From assembly GCF_000787575.1 (NCBI RefSeq), contig NW_012236523.1, forward strand, positions 311,854-375,853: 64,000 bases of DNA, in the 5' to 3' direction. Shown here piece after piece: positions 1 to 11,807 of the stretch (positions within the stretch are counted from its first letter, which is position 1; each line of letters begins with the position of its first letter). Below the pieces are notes generated by a model that did not search any database, was not told the origin of the DNA, and saw only the letters and a program-made list of their open reading frames with translations. The position numbers were made by a program, and so were the translations under genes. This DNA is from Acytostelium subglobosum LB1. Taxonomy: Eukaryota; Evosea; Eumycetozoa; Acytosteliales; Acytosteliaceae.

Positions 1-398
1 CCTTACTGATCTGATACTTGTTGTAGTCTACAGTATGACCAATAACATTCTCCAAGTATGATACACTCGGTGAGAAGTTCCTTCCACTATTCTTATCATC
101 AAATACCATATTGGATCTAAATAATAATGAGTTGATTGATTGATTGATTATGTAAGTATCTATGTTTGAGTGTGTGTCACATAATATTACATACTTACTT
201 TTCATCATTATTAGTAGTTGATGTAGTTGATGTTGTTGTTGGAGCAAAAGTAGTTGAAGTTGATGATGATGATGATGATTGAGGTAGATGTACTGGTGGA
301 GTGACACTACTCCTCTTCTTTAGTAATGACCGTATATATTGTTCATGAAGTCCCAATCTATTCAATAACTCTTTATCAGTAGTTGACTGTCCAGACAT
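1..398 (-). CDS. Unrecognised protein, N-terminal part only (runs off left end)
   Basis: Only the first two coding exons are in the window. The start is the ATG at 398 (MSGQSTTDKELL...); an upstream in-frame GTG at 422 is not a credible start. Exon 1 is 398-199, then a GTAAGT intron, and exon 2 is 116 to about 7. A GTAAGG at 6-1 may be the next donor, or the frame may simply continue off the edge. The roughly 100 visible residues have a short helical start (LGLHEQYIRSLLKKR), then a Ser/Thr-rich linker, then a more ordered stretch with FSPSVSYLENVIGHTVDYNK. I do not recognise a family. It is divergent from the CARMIL-like gene, with a 323-base shared upstream region. Confidence 0.6.
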
Positions 399-422
399 CG
401 TTGTTAATTCAACTAATATCAC

Positions 423-721
423 ATGTTCATTATATATATATATATATATATGTATATGTATATGTATATGTATTATATATTTGATCGAATGATCTCAAAT
501 GTTTACAAAGAGGAATGCTGATCTCTGACTTACACCAAAACAGTTCCTTCACAAGATCTTTACAAAAAAACAAAAGAAAAGACACCAATGCAAAAAGATA
601 TTTGTTGTCATCCATTCATTCACAACAACTACATTGTAATAATATATAACAAACAAACAAACAAACATATTTATTTATTTATTCATATAATATAACTATA
701 TATCAGTAGTACTAAGGCAAT
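423..721. promoter_or_regulatory. Divergent intergenic region with a TA-rich microsatellite
   Basis: This 299-base spacer lies between two divergent genes and presumably carries both promoters. It contains a (TA)n run followed by TATATG units at about 430-479, and (AAAC)n and (ATTT)n runs at about 650-685. No conserved element is identifiable by eye. Confidence 0.4.
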
Positions 722-3702
722 ATGTCAACTTACGACTATGTTAATAATGACTTACAGCGTATGTTCAAACATAACACAATTGATTGATTGATTGATTGAT
801 TGAATGAAGGTTGTTCATACACTAACATCACGATGATGAGAACAGACTTTGCTGAGGAACAATTAAGATCATCATATGGAGAGGAGAGGAAACTTACTGA
901 ATGGGTTGATTCCAGAACACTAAAGTCAAAGAGATTCAAGAAGAGGATCATAGTCGTTGGTTCATACCGTCTACTCAGTCTCAAGAAGGGCAAGATTGGT
1001 CTATCAGTATGTGAATGATCTCCAACTCATTATGTACACACACTCCAACTAACAAACTCAATCAATCAATAGTTAAACCATACTCTTCACTTCTATGACA
1101 TCTCCGACTTGATCGTTGTGGAGGATACAATTGAAGTCCGATTGAGGGCTTCAGCACACAATACAAAGAGCGCAAAGGAGGAGCATGGTATATTGATCAG
1201 GTCATCAAAGGATATATTACAGAGGATATTATATCACATTCGTGAACAGAATAGGATCATCTCATATGGACTGCCATCCGATCACTGGTCCTTCAGACTG
1301 TCGGCATCACAGGACTACCTCCTGACTCTGCCCGATAAGGAGATCAGCATTGCCGAGCAGTTCAACGAGGTATACAAGGGACTGTGCAACTATCGCAACA
1401 GCCCACCCAGCTCAGAGGTGTGTCGACTGGTCGAGCGATACGTCAGCGATCAGGTGACCGACTTTGACCTGACCAAGTGTCCCGGTCTCGAGGGCAGGAG
1501 CGACCTGTCGTTCAACATTGAGTACGTGTTGGAGACGCTCAAGTATAACAACTACTTCACATCGGTGATCGTTGGAGGAATGTCACAAAAGAATATATTG
1601 TCGGCCATTGGAGAGGTGTTGCACATCAATAGGAACATCAGAAAAGTCAGTGTCAGTGGTGTCAACGAGGATCAATCACTCTCATTGGTTGGTCTTGGTC
1701 TGCTCAACAATCCAACAAACACCATCCAAGTGTTGGACTTTAGTAATAACTCATTATCACAATCATCAATTGGTCAATTCTTTGATGTAAGTGTTGATGA
1801 TCATCTGGCCTCCACTCAATCAATCACTCATTCATTCATTCCAATCATCCAATCGAACAATCATTAGGGATTGGAGTCACTCAGACATACACTTCAATAT
1901 TTGAACCTGTCCAATTGTGGACTCAACTCTAGGAGCATTGAACTCCTGTTCACATCACTCTCCAAGAATGTAGAGTTGTCCTACAACTTGGAGTATCTCA
2001 ATCTCTCTGGCAGTAAATTCGAAGAGATTGGATCATTCCAATGTGGAAACTGGATAACAAAGATCAAAGGGTATGTTTGATCAATCATCAATCAACTCCA
2101 CTCCATCATTACAACATCTAACCATGTCCATCCAGATCATATCAACTGAAGAAGTTGTACCTTTCAGCCTGCCAGCTCAATTTCATTCAGTTGGGTCCAC
2201 AACTTAGATTGCTGACAGAGTTGAGGACACTTGACCTCTCACATAACAAGATGGAGAAGGCAGAGATTGAGGAAGTCAATCAAATATTCCAAACATACAC
2301 AATGCTCGAGTCAATAGATCTATCCGGTTGTGGAATATCAAATGATCACTTCCTCTATCTAACCAGTACACTGGCAAAGAATCCACATATTGAGGTACCG
2401 ATTATAATCATGCCATGTCAATGGACATCGCGACATTATGCTAACTTTAGCCACCCTCTAGGACTTGACATTGAACCTCTCACACAATGGTCTTGGAAAG
2501 AATGTTAACTTCATGGTGACAGCATTTGAGTTTGTGTCTGTGATCAAGAGTCTGGACATCACTTCCAATGGCATTGGAATGAGGGGACTCACAAGATTGT
2601 TGGAGGCACTCAGAAAGAATGATAGCATCGAGGTCTTGAAGTTGGACAATAACTTTGTTGGTGTAAGTAATAAGTATGAGTGAGTGAATGAGGGACTAAT
2701 TCTAATCATTCCAAATCACAGACATCGAGTGAAGGAACAGAGTTCTTTACAGAGTTGATGAACTTCTTGCAGAAGAAACCATCGTTGAAGACATTGTCGT
2801 TGGCTGGATCTTCATCTTGCCACATTCCAGGAAGATTGATCAATAACTTCCTCACTCAGATGGTCACCAATACGACCATTGAACATTTGAATATTAGTGG
2901 ACACTCGGCTGGTGATTCTGCCGCCCCAGCACTTGGCAACCTGCTTGAGAACAACATCACACTCAAATGTTTGGATATTGACAGGAATCACTTCACGGTT
3001 AACGCCTTCCAGGCAATATTATTGTCACTCCATGATAATCGATCACTCGTCCACATACCATTCCCAAGCTCTGACTTTGAGAAGGCGATCGCCATGCTCA
3101 GCTCAAGTAAGAAGCCAACACTATTCAACACGATGCACAAGATACAGATGATCCTGGAGGAGAATGGAACTTGGCCAACTGTCAATGAGCACTTCTATCC
3201 TACGCCCATCAGCGACCCTCAGCCAATCACCCACAGCAGTGCCAACAACAGGTACACTACCAACATAGCGCCACTCCAGCAACAACGATCAACAATGATC
3301 ATTAACAACAGTGCTGCCTCATCCGCTGCTGCTCAAGAGAGGCCAATCTCACCTGTCAAGCAATACGAGTCAAGTCCATCCGTGGTCGAGGAGGAGGTGT
3401 ATGTCCAGCCACAAGTTCAACCACAACCAATGATACCGGTACCAGCGCTGCCCCAACAACCGCCACCCCGCAACTCATTCAAGCCACTTCCACAGCCAGG
3501 AGGAGGTGGTGGAGGTTCGACCATTAATCTCTCAGCTCTAAAGTCTAGACCTGTGCCTCAGCCAGGTGGCGGCACACTCCCAGCCTCGTCATCCAGTGGC
3601 ATCGTTCCAAGACAGACACCACTAATCCCTGTACTACCACCTCCACAAAGGTTCACCAAGCAACAACAACAACCAACCTACGAAGACGACGAATACGCAT
3701 AA
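722..3702 (+). CDS. CARMIL-like PH/leucine-rich-repeat protein with proline-rich tail
   Basis: CARMIL proteins link actin capping protein, type I myosins and membranes. Seven exons are inferred: 722-758, 846-1006 (start could be 810), 1073-1786, 1868-2070, 2136-2394, 2462-2662 and 2722-3702, giving about 850 residues. The N-terminus has a PH-like fold (FKKRIIVVGSYRLLSLKKG, then LHFYDISDLIVVEDTIEVRL). A long run of leucine-rich repeats follows (for example LQYLNLSNCGLNSRSIELL and LRTLDLSHNKMEKAEIEEV). The last 180 residues are Pro/Gln/Gly-rich with PQQPPPRNSFKPLPQP and a DDEYA end. D. discoideum CARMIL is about 1050 residues, so this one is shorter, and I see no capping-protein-binding RPK motif. 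It may be a CARMIL paralogue rather than the orthologue. An AATAAA lies at 3725-3730. Confidence 0.8.
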
Positions 3703-3887
3703 GCTCAATAAGTCTTTTATTATTAATAAACTTGGGCAAGTTAATATGATATCAATGAGTTTATTCACAATACTTTAAGGGTAGGGGTAGGGTATGATCA
3801 CGTCGCTGTCGCTGTTGTTGTTGCTGTTGCTATTGTTGTTGTTGCTCTTGCTTGTTGGTACATAGAGAGGAGTAAAGACCCACTTAT

Positions 3888-4475
3888 TTATGGAGACAAA
3901 GCGAATGGAATGACCTTGGTGCCCTCCTTGGAGACGAACTTTAGGACGTACTTGCCACTGACAAGGAAACGAGTCTGCAGCTCCTTGCAGCAGAGATGCA
4001 TCAATTCGACACCTTGCTCAAAGGTCAGATCCTTCTTGTGATGGCGATCGAGCAGACCCAACAAGAAGTAGGCGGCGTATCCGTGACAGCCAAAGTCCAG
4101 CTTCTGTAATGATCCCAGGTAGTCCATGTAAAAGAGTGCGGGGCCGGTCTCCTTGTCAAAGCCGGCGATCAGCAGGTTGACATTGTATGGGCTGCGACGC
4201 AGAGCTGTGGCGAGCTCGGAGCGCACGTAGTTTGCTACGGCGCTAGTCGACAGTGTGTATCCGTTGCGCAGCTGATAGAGCTTGAGGTTCTTTGAAATGT
4301 ACTCTGTGAACTGCACTCTGTCGCCTGGCTCTCCTGCAGTGAGCAGTAGCTTGTGCTGGTCCAACACCATGATCTTATCTTCATCATCCTTCATCTTTAC
4401 AATCGAGTGATTGATGCTTGCATCTGCTAGACACAATACACCATCTGCAATAATAAATGACAATAGTGTCTCCAT
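3888..4475 (-). CDS. psmB2: 20S proteasome subunit beta type-2
   Basis: This is a non-catalytic beta subunit of the 20S core proteasome (yeast Pre1/beta-4 equivalent), acting in cytosol and nucleus. It is a single exon of 195 residues, the usual length for the family. Family-typical segments are MKDDEDKIMVLDQHKLLL, GEPGDRVQFTEYI, LRNGYTLS, PYNVNLLIAGFDKETGPALF, MDYLGSLQKLDFGCHGYAAY and LLDRHHKKDLTFEQGVELM. It starts METLLSF, matching human PSMB2 (MEYLIG), so there is no propeptide and no active-site threonine, as expected. It converges on the CARMIL-like gene, and its AATAAA is at 3765-3760. NEDD8, another gene of the ubiquitin/proteasome world, lies at 38.3 kb, but the two are not adjacent. 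Confidence 0.97.
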   Translation of the reverse strand: METLLSFIIADGVLCLADASINHSIVKMKDDEDKIMVLDQHKLLLTAGEPGDRVQFTEYISKNLKLYQLRNGYTLSTSAVANYVRSELATALRRSPYNVNLLIAGFDKETGPALFYMDYLGSLQKLDFGCHGYAAYFLLGLLDRHHKKDLTFEQGVELMHLCCKELQTRFLVSGKYVLKFVSKEGTKVIPFALSP

Positions 4476-5492
4476 TGTTTATGTATATGTATATATATAT
4501 ATATGTATAAGTATAAGTATATGTATAAGTATGTATTATATGTAAAGGTTGTGTGATTGTGTTAAATGAAGATTGAAGTTGATGTTCAACTTGTGATCAT
4601 CACCCACACTCACAATTTATTATTATTTTTTGATGAATGCTGATATAGGACTGGAAGTGCGAAAGATGGAGTTGCAGACCAATTAGTGTGACTTCCAAAC
4701 ATTCACAAAGTATTGATCATTCATTGATTCACTCAAACAGATAAAGTCTTATTAACTCAATCCAACACTGGACACAAATCAATCAATCAACTTACAATAA
4801 TGAGGATATAAAGTCATACTACCTTGGGCAACACAATGTTTACGAATTGGCCAACAAAGCAATCGGTAACATTAAACCAGGGATAGTGTTTATTTCCCAC
4901 TCATGTACCCTCCATCATATTTCCCTTGATGACGCTGGTGTGATCGGACTGGACCGGTCCATCATGATGGTCTAGGACAGGACATGACCTAAAACAGTAA
5001 TTCAAGGGTTTGGTAAACAAACTTCAACGATGTGATTGAAGACAACTTTACTACAACTATTCCATTTGGAAGTAATAGAAGGCAGAGGGATATTCTTGAT
5101 ATTCTCAAGCATAAGCATTATGAATGTATGATCAACATGACATTCTTGACATGTCGTAGTAGACAATTGAGTGTCTGCGTGTGTGTACGTAATCAACAGT
5201 CACATGTTTGATTGATTGAGTTTCGCACACACTCACTCTCAAGGTTTCAAGCTCGATCGTTCGTTTTGTGTGCACAAAATAAATTATTTAAATTGATGTG
5301 TTGATGATGAAACAGACAGAGCATCATCATGTTTAGAGCCTTGGGCGCGCCACATGTTGTTGTATTCATTCATTCAATCATTCATTGACATTAACATACA
5401 GACAGTAAGACAGTCAGACAGACATCAACTAGTGCCTGTACACTTACTATATCTATCTATACTTATACATACAGTTAATATAACATATAACA
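4476..5492. other. 1-kb divergent intergenic region, no gene found
   Basis: This spacer lies between psmB2 (minus) and the mitoferrin gene (plus). It has a TATA-rich run just upstream of psmB2 (about 4480-4540), scattered ATTG/TCAA repeats, a GGACCGGTCC palindrome near 4955 and a GGCGCGCC site near 5344. ORFs in it (for example 5002-5196 minus) have no coding character. I could not identify a tRNA, snoRNA or class I RNA, although a small RNA cannot be excluded by eye. Confidence 0.4.
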
Positions 5493-6564
5493 ATGGGTGG
5501 AGGACATGATGAAATGGACGAAGGTGGATCGTTCCATGTACACATGGTGGCTGGTGCCATCGCTGGAGTTGCCGAACATTGCGGAATGTATCCAATCGAT
5601 ACAGTTAAAGTATGGATCAATCATGATTGAATGAATGTGAAGTGACTGATCAGGCACTAACCTTGGCAATCAATCACTCGGTCGACGACGAATGAAACAA
5701 ACAGACACATATACAATCAGTTACTGCTGGATATCAAACATCTGGATTCCAGATGACTAAACAGATCATATCGAAATCAGGTGTCACCGGACTGTTTAGA
5801 GGTGTCACTGCCGTTGCTGCTGGCGCCGCTCCAGCACATGCCATCCACTTTGCCATATATGAGTACCTAAGGAACAAGATATGTCAGGGCGACAATGCCC
5901 ATCATCATCCATTCAAGACAGGTGCCGCTGGTGCTTTCGCAACTGTATGTGTTTCATGTTGCATATGCAATGTTTGATCGATTGATTGAGCAAACGAACG
6001 AGTGAGTGTGGCTGACCGACATCATCCACATTATTATAGATGGTTAGCGAGGCAGTAGCATCACCAATGGATGCTGTGAAGCAGAGAATGCAACTACAGG
6101 CGACTAGCTATGGTGGAATGTTCAGTTGCATGAAGAGCATGTGGGCGAGGGAAGGACTGCGGGCATTCTACGCAGGTTACACTACATCACTGGTCATGAA
6201 CGTGCCTTACTACGGCTTCTACTTTGCCTCGTATGAGAGTCTGAAGAAGCTGGTCGAGCCACTGCACGCCGAGGGCAGCGAAGACCACTATCAATTCCAG
6301 TTGCACGTCGTTGCAGGAGGTGGCGCAGGCATGGTGGCCGCCGGTCTGACCAACCCATTCGACGTGGCCAAGACGCGTCTGCAGACGCAGGGCGATGTTG
6401 GCAAGCACTACAGAGGCATGATCGATGCGTTCAAGACCATTTGGCAGGAGGAGGGCATGCAGGGAATGATGCGTGGCGTCAAGCCAAGAATCGTGTTCCA
6501 CTCGATGAGCTCGGCAATCGTCTGGTCTGTCTACGAATACGTCAAGCATCTCATGGGAGAGTAA
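5493..6564 (+). CDS. mcfF: Mitoferrin-type mitochondrial carrier (iron importer)
   Basis: Mitoferrins (yeast Mrs3/4, animal SLC25A28/37) carry iron across the inner mitochondrial membrane for haem and Fe-S assembly. Three exons, 5493-5609, 5705-5944 and 6040-6564, give 293 residues, the normal carrier length. The three carrier signatures are PIDTVKTHIQ, SPMDAVKQRMQ and NPFDVAKTRLQ. The mitoferrin-type helix 2 motif is present: LFRGVTAVAAGAAPAHAIHF followed by AIYEYLRN. The second exon is taken to start at 5705, because this keeps frame and restores THIQ; the more obvious AG at 5720 breaks the phase. The N-terminus is short and lacks a cleavable presequence, as is usual for carriers. Assignment to mitoferrin is by motif; the D. 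discoideum symbol mcfF is used on that basis. Confidence 0.88.
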
Positions 6565-6987
6565 TAATTATCTCCTTGTACATCTACATGATTGAATATA
6601 GCCTAGTCAATCATGGCCAATCTTATATATATACACGTTTACGACCCGCGCGATCCAATCCACAATCCAATCCAATCCACCATCAACCCAAATCCAATCA
6701 CTTCCAGCTTCCACCATCAGCATCAACTTGCTCCACACACACACAGTGTGGCACAATCAGACAAGAGGATAGCATGGTAGTGATCTGGTGACCGTTGCAA
6801 CGGTCAGCCCAACCTGTTTGGCCAGTCCATTAATCGATTGATTGGGGACCAAAAGCCAGCCAGTGAATAAACCGATCGTCATTATAATCAAATCTCTCCT
6901 ATCTCTTTTGTTTCCTTTGTCGACGTCGTCGTCGTTTATGGATTGTAAAGTACATTCTAGTCGCAGTCCATTCCTTGATAATTGATC
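6565..6987. other. Convergent 3' spacer with an 18-bp perfect palindrome
   Basis: This 423-base spacer lies between the 3' ends of the mitoferrin and BSD genes. It is C- and A-rich on the plus strand, with repeated AATCC units near 6655-6700. It holds the exact palindrome TGACCGTTGCAACGGTCA at 6789-6806. No gene is visible; the 116-residue open frame across 6441-6791 overlaps the carrier out of frame and looks spurious. Confidence 0.5.
6789..6806. repeat. 18-bp perfect palindrome TGACCGTTGCAACGGTCA
   Basis: The sequence equals its own reverse complement over all 18 bases, and each half contains the core CCGTT/AACGG that Myb-type factors recognise in other eukaryotes. It lies in the spacer between two convergent genes. 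No function is shown. Confidence 0.7.
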
Positions 6988-7849
6988 CTATCTTTCACTC
7001 CTTGGTATGTCTGTGTGTAACAGGTCGCCACTATTTCCTTGGATGATGATAGGTTTGTTATCGCTTTCTTCTGCGTTACTCTTGATGTTAATGTTGTTGC
7101 TGTTGTTGTTGTTGTTCTTCTTGTTCTTGTCATCTATAATGATGGGGACTTTCGCCACATCATTATCTTTGTCTTGTATCTTTGATTCAATCTCTTTGAT
7201 CCTGAGTGATAGGTATGTGTTCTCGGACCAGTAGTTATCCTCATCATCATCTATTCCCTGATCAAACTGTATCACCTTTGGTGCTCTTGCTGCCTCTTCC
7301 AACTTCATATCCAGCTCATCCAATGGACTGAGTGGTGTCTTCTTTGATATAGCTGCATTGGTCGTTCGTAAGTTATGTTAGTAACCAGCATATACAATCA
7401 ATCACATGCCAACAATGCATTGTTGTTTGATACCTACCATCAAAGTCTTGAGTTGCCACCTTTGATATGTGTAAAAAGTATATCCTCCAGAACATATCAT
7501 CCTTCATCAGTGAAGGACACAGTTGGAATCTAAGTGTGTCCAGTGTATCAACAATAGTTATAATCTTCTTTACATGTCTCTGTTGTAATGAGCTCATAGT
7601 GAATGCTACACATGACATTAAGTGATTGCGAGTGAGTAGGTGAGTCATTGATAAGTTGATTGAATGAATGAATGACATACGTGTCTTTGAAAGTGTATGT
7701 ATTGGGAAGTCTTTGAATGACTCGGGGTATTTAGATATATTCTTTACATAAAGTACTAGTTCATCTGTGATGCCTAGCTCCTCCCTCTCTCTGACCTCAT
7801 CAGTCGACTTGACCTCTGGTATATCTAATAGCTTTCGAAAGAAGTTCAT
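6988..7849 (-). CDS. BSD-domain-containing protein
   Basis: Three exons, 7849-7681, 7605-7438 and 7352-6988, give 233 residues. The first exon has the segment typical of plant and protist BSD proteins (GITDELVLYVKNISKYPESF, then KDFPI). The BSD domain follows with LDTLRFQLCPSLMKDDMFWR and IYFLHIS; the Trp and the aromatic after it are the signature residues. The third exon is acidic and hydrophilic (KVIQFDQGIDDDEDNYW) with a short polyN run and a coiled-coil-like stretch (LSLRIKEIESKIQDKDNDV). BSD domains occur in TFIIH p62, synapse-associated proteins and plant DOS2-like proteins; the exact function of this one is unknown. It ends near repB (the XPB gene), which is on the same strand upstream, but there is no sign of shared transcription. 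Confidence 0.85.
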
Positions 7850-8036
7850 ATCTATCTATCTATCTATCTCTATCTGTTGTTGTTATAAATTAATGTTCGT
7901 GACCAGCACTGCACTAAATGAAGTCAAGTGTGGTCGTCACGAACTTTGAGCAAAAGTCGTGTGTCCCCTCATCAGCAAACCTGATTTACAGCAATCAATC
8001 ATATGATGAAGTGTACATGCACAAAGAGTGTCTTTA

Positions 8037-10600
8037 TTACTTCTTCATCTGACCACGTTGATTGCCAAAGATCTTGGGAGCTTGGTATTCCATGTATGTA
8101 CTGCCACTTCCACCGGATAGTGCTCTAATGTTACCACTGGCACGACTGACGACATTGCTGGCAGCACCACCAGAGGTCTTGGGCTTCTTCTTCTGTTGCC
8201 AATCTGTAATGTCATCAAAGTCCTCCTCCAACACTTCACCTTTGCCACTGTCATCACCTTCCTTCAACACCTCGTTCAGTAGGTCCAGTTGGTCCTTCTT
8301 GGAGGTGTACATCAACTTCTCGCCGTCCAGACCGGGCATCTCTGAGATCACCTTGAAACTGTATCCCTGGTCAATCAAGAACTGCTGTCTCTTGGCACTG
8401 TAGTACATCTCCTGCGTGTCCTTGGACACGAGCGAGTAGAAGAAAGCGTTGTACAGGCCATCCGACTTGGGCTTTGGACGGAGAATACGTCCGAGTCTTT
8501 GAGTCTCTTGACGACGAGAACCATAATGCGATGAGATCTGAATGATCACTGTGGCTTCGGGGATATCAATGGATGTGTCACCGACCTTTGAGATGAAGAT
8601 TGTTCGTGTGGCCGGGTCGTGTTGGAACTTGCTGAGAATTGACATTCTCTCCTGGCCCAGCGTGGCACCATAGATGAAGAACTTCTTCAACTCGATGGCG
8701 TACTTGCGCAAGGCGTACACATTGTCCGAGAACACGATGATCTTGTCGCCACGTTGCTCGTGGAACTTGATGAGGTACTCGCACACACGGAACTTGTTTG
8801 GATTCATGGTGTAGAGCAGCTTCTTCTTGCCAGGCGACTCGTTGGTGAGGTACTCTTGATAGAACTCTGCGGTCATTGGACACCAGATCTCTGAACAGGA
8901 CACATTGGCAAGGTATCCTGCCTTTTGCAGGTCGAGCCAGTTGGCCTCGTACAACTTGGGGCCAATGAGGAAACTCAGATCTTGAATCTTGTCATCCTCA
9001 CGGAGAAGTGTGGCAGTCAGTCCCAGCTTGCAATGCGCCTTGGTGACGGTGAGCACACGTCTGAACATGTTGGCTGGCACGACGTGCACCTCGTCGAGCA
9101 GCACTAGACCCCACTCACGATTGGTGAGCTCATTCATGATCTTGAGTGCCTCGGCAGAACGCTTTCCACCGAATGATATCATTGTGTAGGTGGTGATTGT
9201 GACACCGGCCATTGTGAACATCTTCTCCTTGCTGTCTGATGTGAACTTTTGGATGGCCTTCTCATCGACATTGGTCCACAGTCTGAACTGATACTTCCAC
9301 TGCTCCACAGACACGGCTGATGTACACAGCACAAGGATACTCTTCTTGACTGTGCATGCCGCTGTGATGCCACTGAGTGACTTGCCTGCACCACACGGCA
9401 ACACAATGATGCCAGATCGTGCACGACCATTACCAAACATCTTGGACAATGACTTCTCTTGATAGGGACGAATCATTGTTGTGGGCTTGAGGTCCATGGC
9501 CAGGTTGGGATTGACCGTGTCATTCCTAAAGTCGTACTCCTCCAGCATTGGGTAGTCGAGCTCGATGCAGCGCTTCTTGACCGCCTCGACACTGTCAGAT
9601 GATATTTCGAATGAGTGGAACTGTTGATCAGAGTTGTCTACTGTGTCCTCTTCATCGCCCTCGAGCAGCGACGACAGATTGCTGTCCAGACCCTGGTTGG
9701 GAAGAATGCCTCCAGAGATCTGAGTTGGTGTCATGCCACCTGTGGTCACAATGAATCCAGTCTTGGTGTCCACCTGTCGCTGCGCTGGGTCGCCCACTGT
9801 GTTTGCCTGAGGCGCCGACGAAGTGACACGCGCTGATCGTATAGTGGAGTCCTTGAGGAGATGCTCCAAGACGTCGGGATAGGCTGATTCGACGTAGTAC
9901 TTGTTCTTCTGTAGCACCAGCTTGACCTTGCCATAACTCTTTGTGCACTTCTTAACAAAGTTGATGATCTCGCGAGGAATCTCCATCTTGGACAGACGTC
10001 CGAGCACATTGATGATGTCCGCCGTCTCCAGACCAACAGACACAGCGGCGTACAACGAGTACGGTGTCAGCTGGTACTCATGTATCAACTGTGGACGACA
10101 TACTGGCTCGGCAATTGCCACCAGAAAGTCTGATGCCTCCTTGTAAATGGGCGAGAATGTCTCCAAGAAGATATGACCATCTGGACATACCCACATTGGA
10201 CGTGATATATTTGATTGCTTCAACTGACATATCTTTGTATAATCCTTCACAATGTCCTTATTTGAATCATAGGCATCATGTATAGTTTCAGCTGCATTCT
10301 TTGGTACTGTTTGATTGATTAAGTTAGTGAGTGGGAGGGAGGGATGATTGAATGAAGCACTGCATACCATTAACAAGATCTGAGGTCATCTGCTCAGCAA
10401 TCTCCTCATAGTCTTGCCATTTGTCCAAAGGTTTATTGTTATTATTGGTTCTCTTTCTCTGTTTTGAAGAGAATGAGAGAGGACAAATGGTTAGACTGAT
10501 CAATATGTGTTCATATTACAATGATGTATGTTATATATCGTGATCACACATCCTATCCTATCCTTACCTTGAGAGAGTCATTTGATCGTGCTGGCTTCAT
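8037..10600 (-). CDS. repB: DNA repair/TFIIH helicase XPB (ERCC3)
   Basis: XPB is the 3'-5' DNA translocase of TFIIH, used to open promoters and in nucleotide-excision repair. Three exons, 10600-10568, 10458-10368 and 10306-8037, give 797 residues, close to the dictyostelid RepB length. Visible motifs are Walker A LPCGAGKS (Lys about residue 350), DEVH (about 446-449), [13 protein letters not shown] carrying the XPB-specific RED motif, and motif [15 protein letters not shown]. The N-terminal XPB region is present ([20 protein letters not shown] and [18 protein letters not shown]). The start gives [14 protein letters not shown], a basic, probably nuclear-targeting N-terminus. All motifs look intact. 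Confidence 0.97.
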
Positions 10601-10947
10601 AGTTATCTGTCTTTGGTCGGTGATGAAGTTATGATCTTTATCTTTAACTCTCTTTTAATTCTTCTTTATAACAACTACACAATAATAAATGATCAACAAC
10701 AAATAACAAATAATAATAAAGTGTTTAGTTTTAGTTTTAGTTTTGTTTTATATTCACACACACAACAAACAGATACTAACTGTTTGTTTGACAAATAAAT
10801 GTGATAAAAGTCAAATGAACTGTTTCACCAGTTTTTGGTTCTATTTATCACTGTATTGTCGACCACCACTTCATTCGATTCAATTCGATTATTATTATTT
10901 ATTATTATTATCTATTTCTCTATTTCATAAGCAACATATATATAACA
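10601..10947. promoter_or_regulatory. Divergent promoter region of repB and the TXNDC9-like gene
   Basis: This AT-rich spacer of 347 bases has AATAAT and TTTTAG repeats (about 10715-10745). It shows no recognisable element beyond A/T tracts and no ORF with coding character. Confidence 0.4.
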
Positions 10948-11667
10948 ATGAGCGATACCCATGAAGATGACTTTGACGACGATGACGAGCTAGCAAAGAT
11001 CAGAGAGCGAAGAATGCAGGAGATTAAAGACAGGTAATCAATCATTCATTCAATCGATCAATCAATCAATGATGGTGTTCACAACAGCAACTGACATGTA
11101 ATGAATGGATTGGTCAATATTAAAGAATGAAAGCAATAGATCAGTTAAAGAACAGCAATGCAGAGTATAAAGAAGTGATGGAGAATGACTTCCTGAAAGA
11201 GGTCACTGGTACAACCAACGTCGTCGCTCACTTCTTTCACAATGAGTTCCAAAGATGCAAGATTGTCGATAAGCACATGGAGGTAATACATCATTCATTC
11301 AATCGTCTCATCATCCTCATCATGGTCAATGCTAATCAATCATTCAATCAAACAATCAACAAAGATCTTGACAAAGGTACATATCAATACAAAGTTCATC
11401 AAGATCAATGCAGAGAAGGCACCATTCTTTGTTAATAAGCTGGCGATTAGAGTGTTGCCAACAATGGTGGCGTTTCACAATGGTGTAGTAGTGGACCGTA
11501 TCGTTGGCTTTGACGAACTGGGTGGCGTCGATGACTTTAAGACAGAAGCATTGGCCAGACGACTGGGACAGGCAGGTGTGCTCGAGCTAAAGACCTCGTC
11601 CAACCTGACCGTAATATCAAAGAGCGATAAACAATCAAGTAGAATGAAGAATGAGGATGATGATTAG
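10948..11667 (+). CDS. txndc9: Thioredoxin-domain protein 9 / phosducin-like protein 3
   Basis: TXNDC9 (PhLP3) is a cytosolic co-chaperone that works with the CCT chaperonin in tubulin and actin folding. Three exons, 10948-11033, 11126-11282 and 11365-11667, give 181 residues, slightly shorter than the human 226. The N-terminus carries the family helix DDDELAKIRERRMQEIKD. The thioredoxin fold follows (EVTGTTNVVAHFFHNEFQRC, then KINAEKAPFFVNKLAIRVLP and VVDRIVGFDELGG). The usual redox CXXC is reduced to a single Cys in FQRCK, as in other members, so it is a non-catalytic thioredoxin fold. The N-terminal half of the usual coiled region is short. Confidence 0.92.
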
Positions 11668-11807
11668 TCATTCATCACACCTGTCGACATTGGATGGACT
11701 CTTTGACTCACTCGTGTCGTGAGTGACATGATCATTTATTGAATCGAACGTGCCTGTTACTGCGCTACAATCTGATTGATTGAATGATTGATTGATTGAT
11801 TGATTGT

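Noticed and set aside
430-615. 61-residue minus frame upstream of the first gene
   Set aside because: Made largely of TA-microsatellite translation (TYTYTY) and lies in a divergent promoter spacer.
5002-5196. 64-residue minus frame in the psmB2/mitoferrin spacer
   Set aside because: No domain, poor codon use and no splice partner.
9652-9948. 98-residue minus frame inside repB
   Set aside because: Out-of-frame shadow of the helicase.
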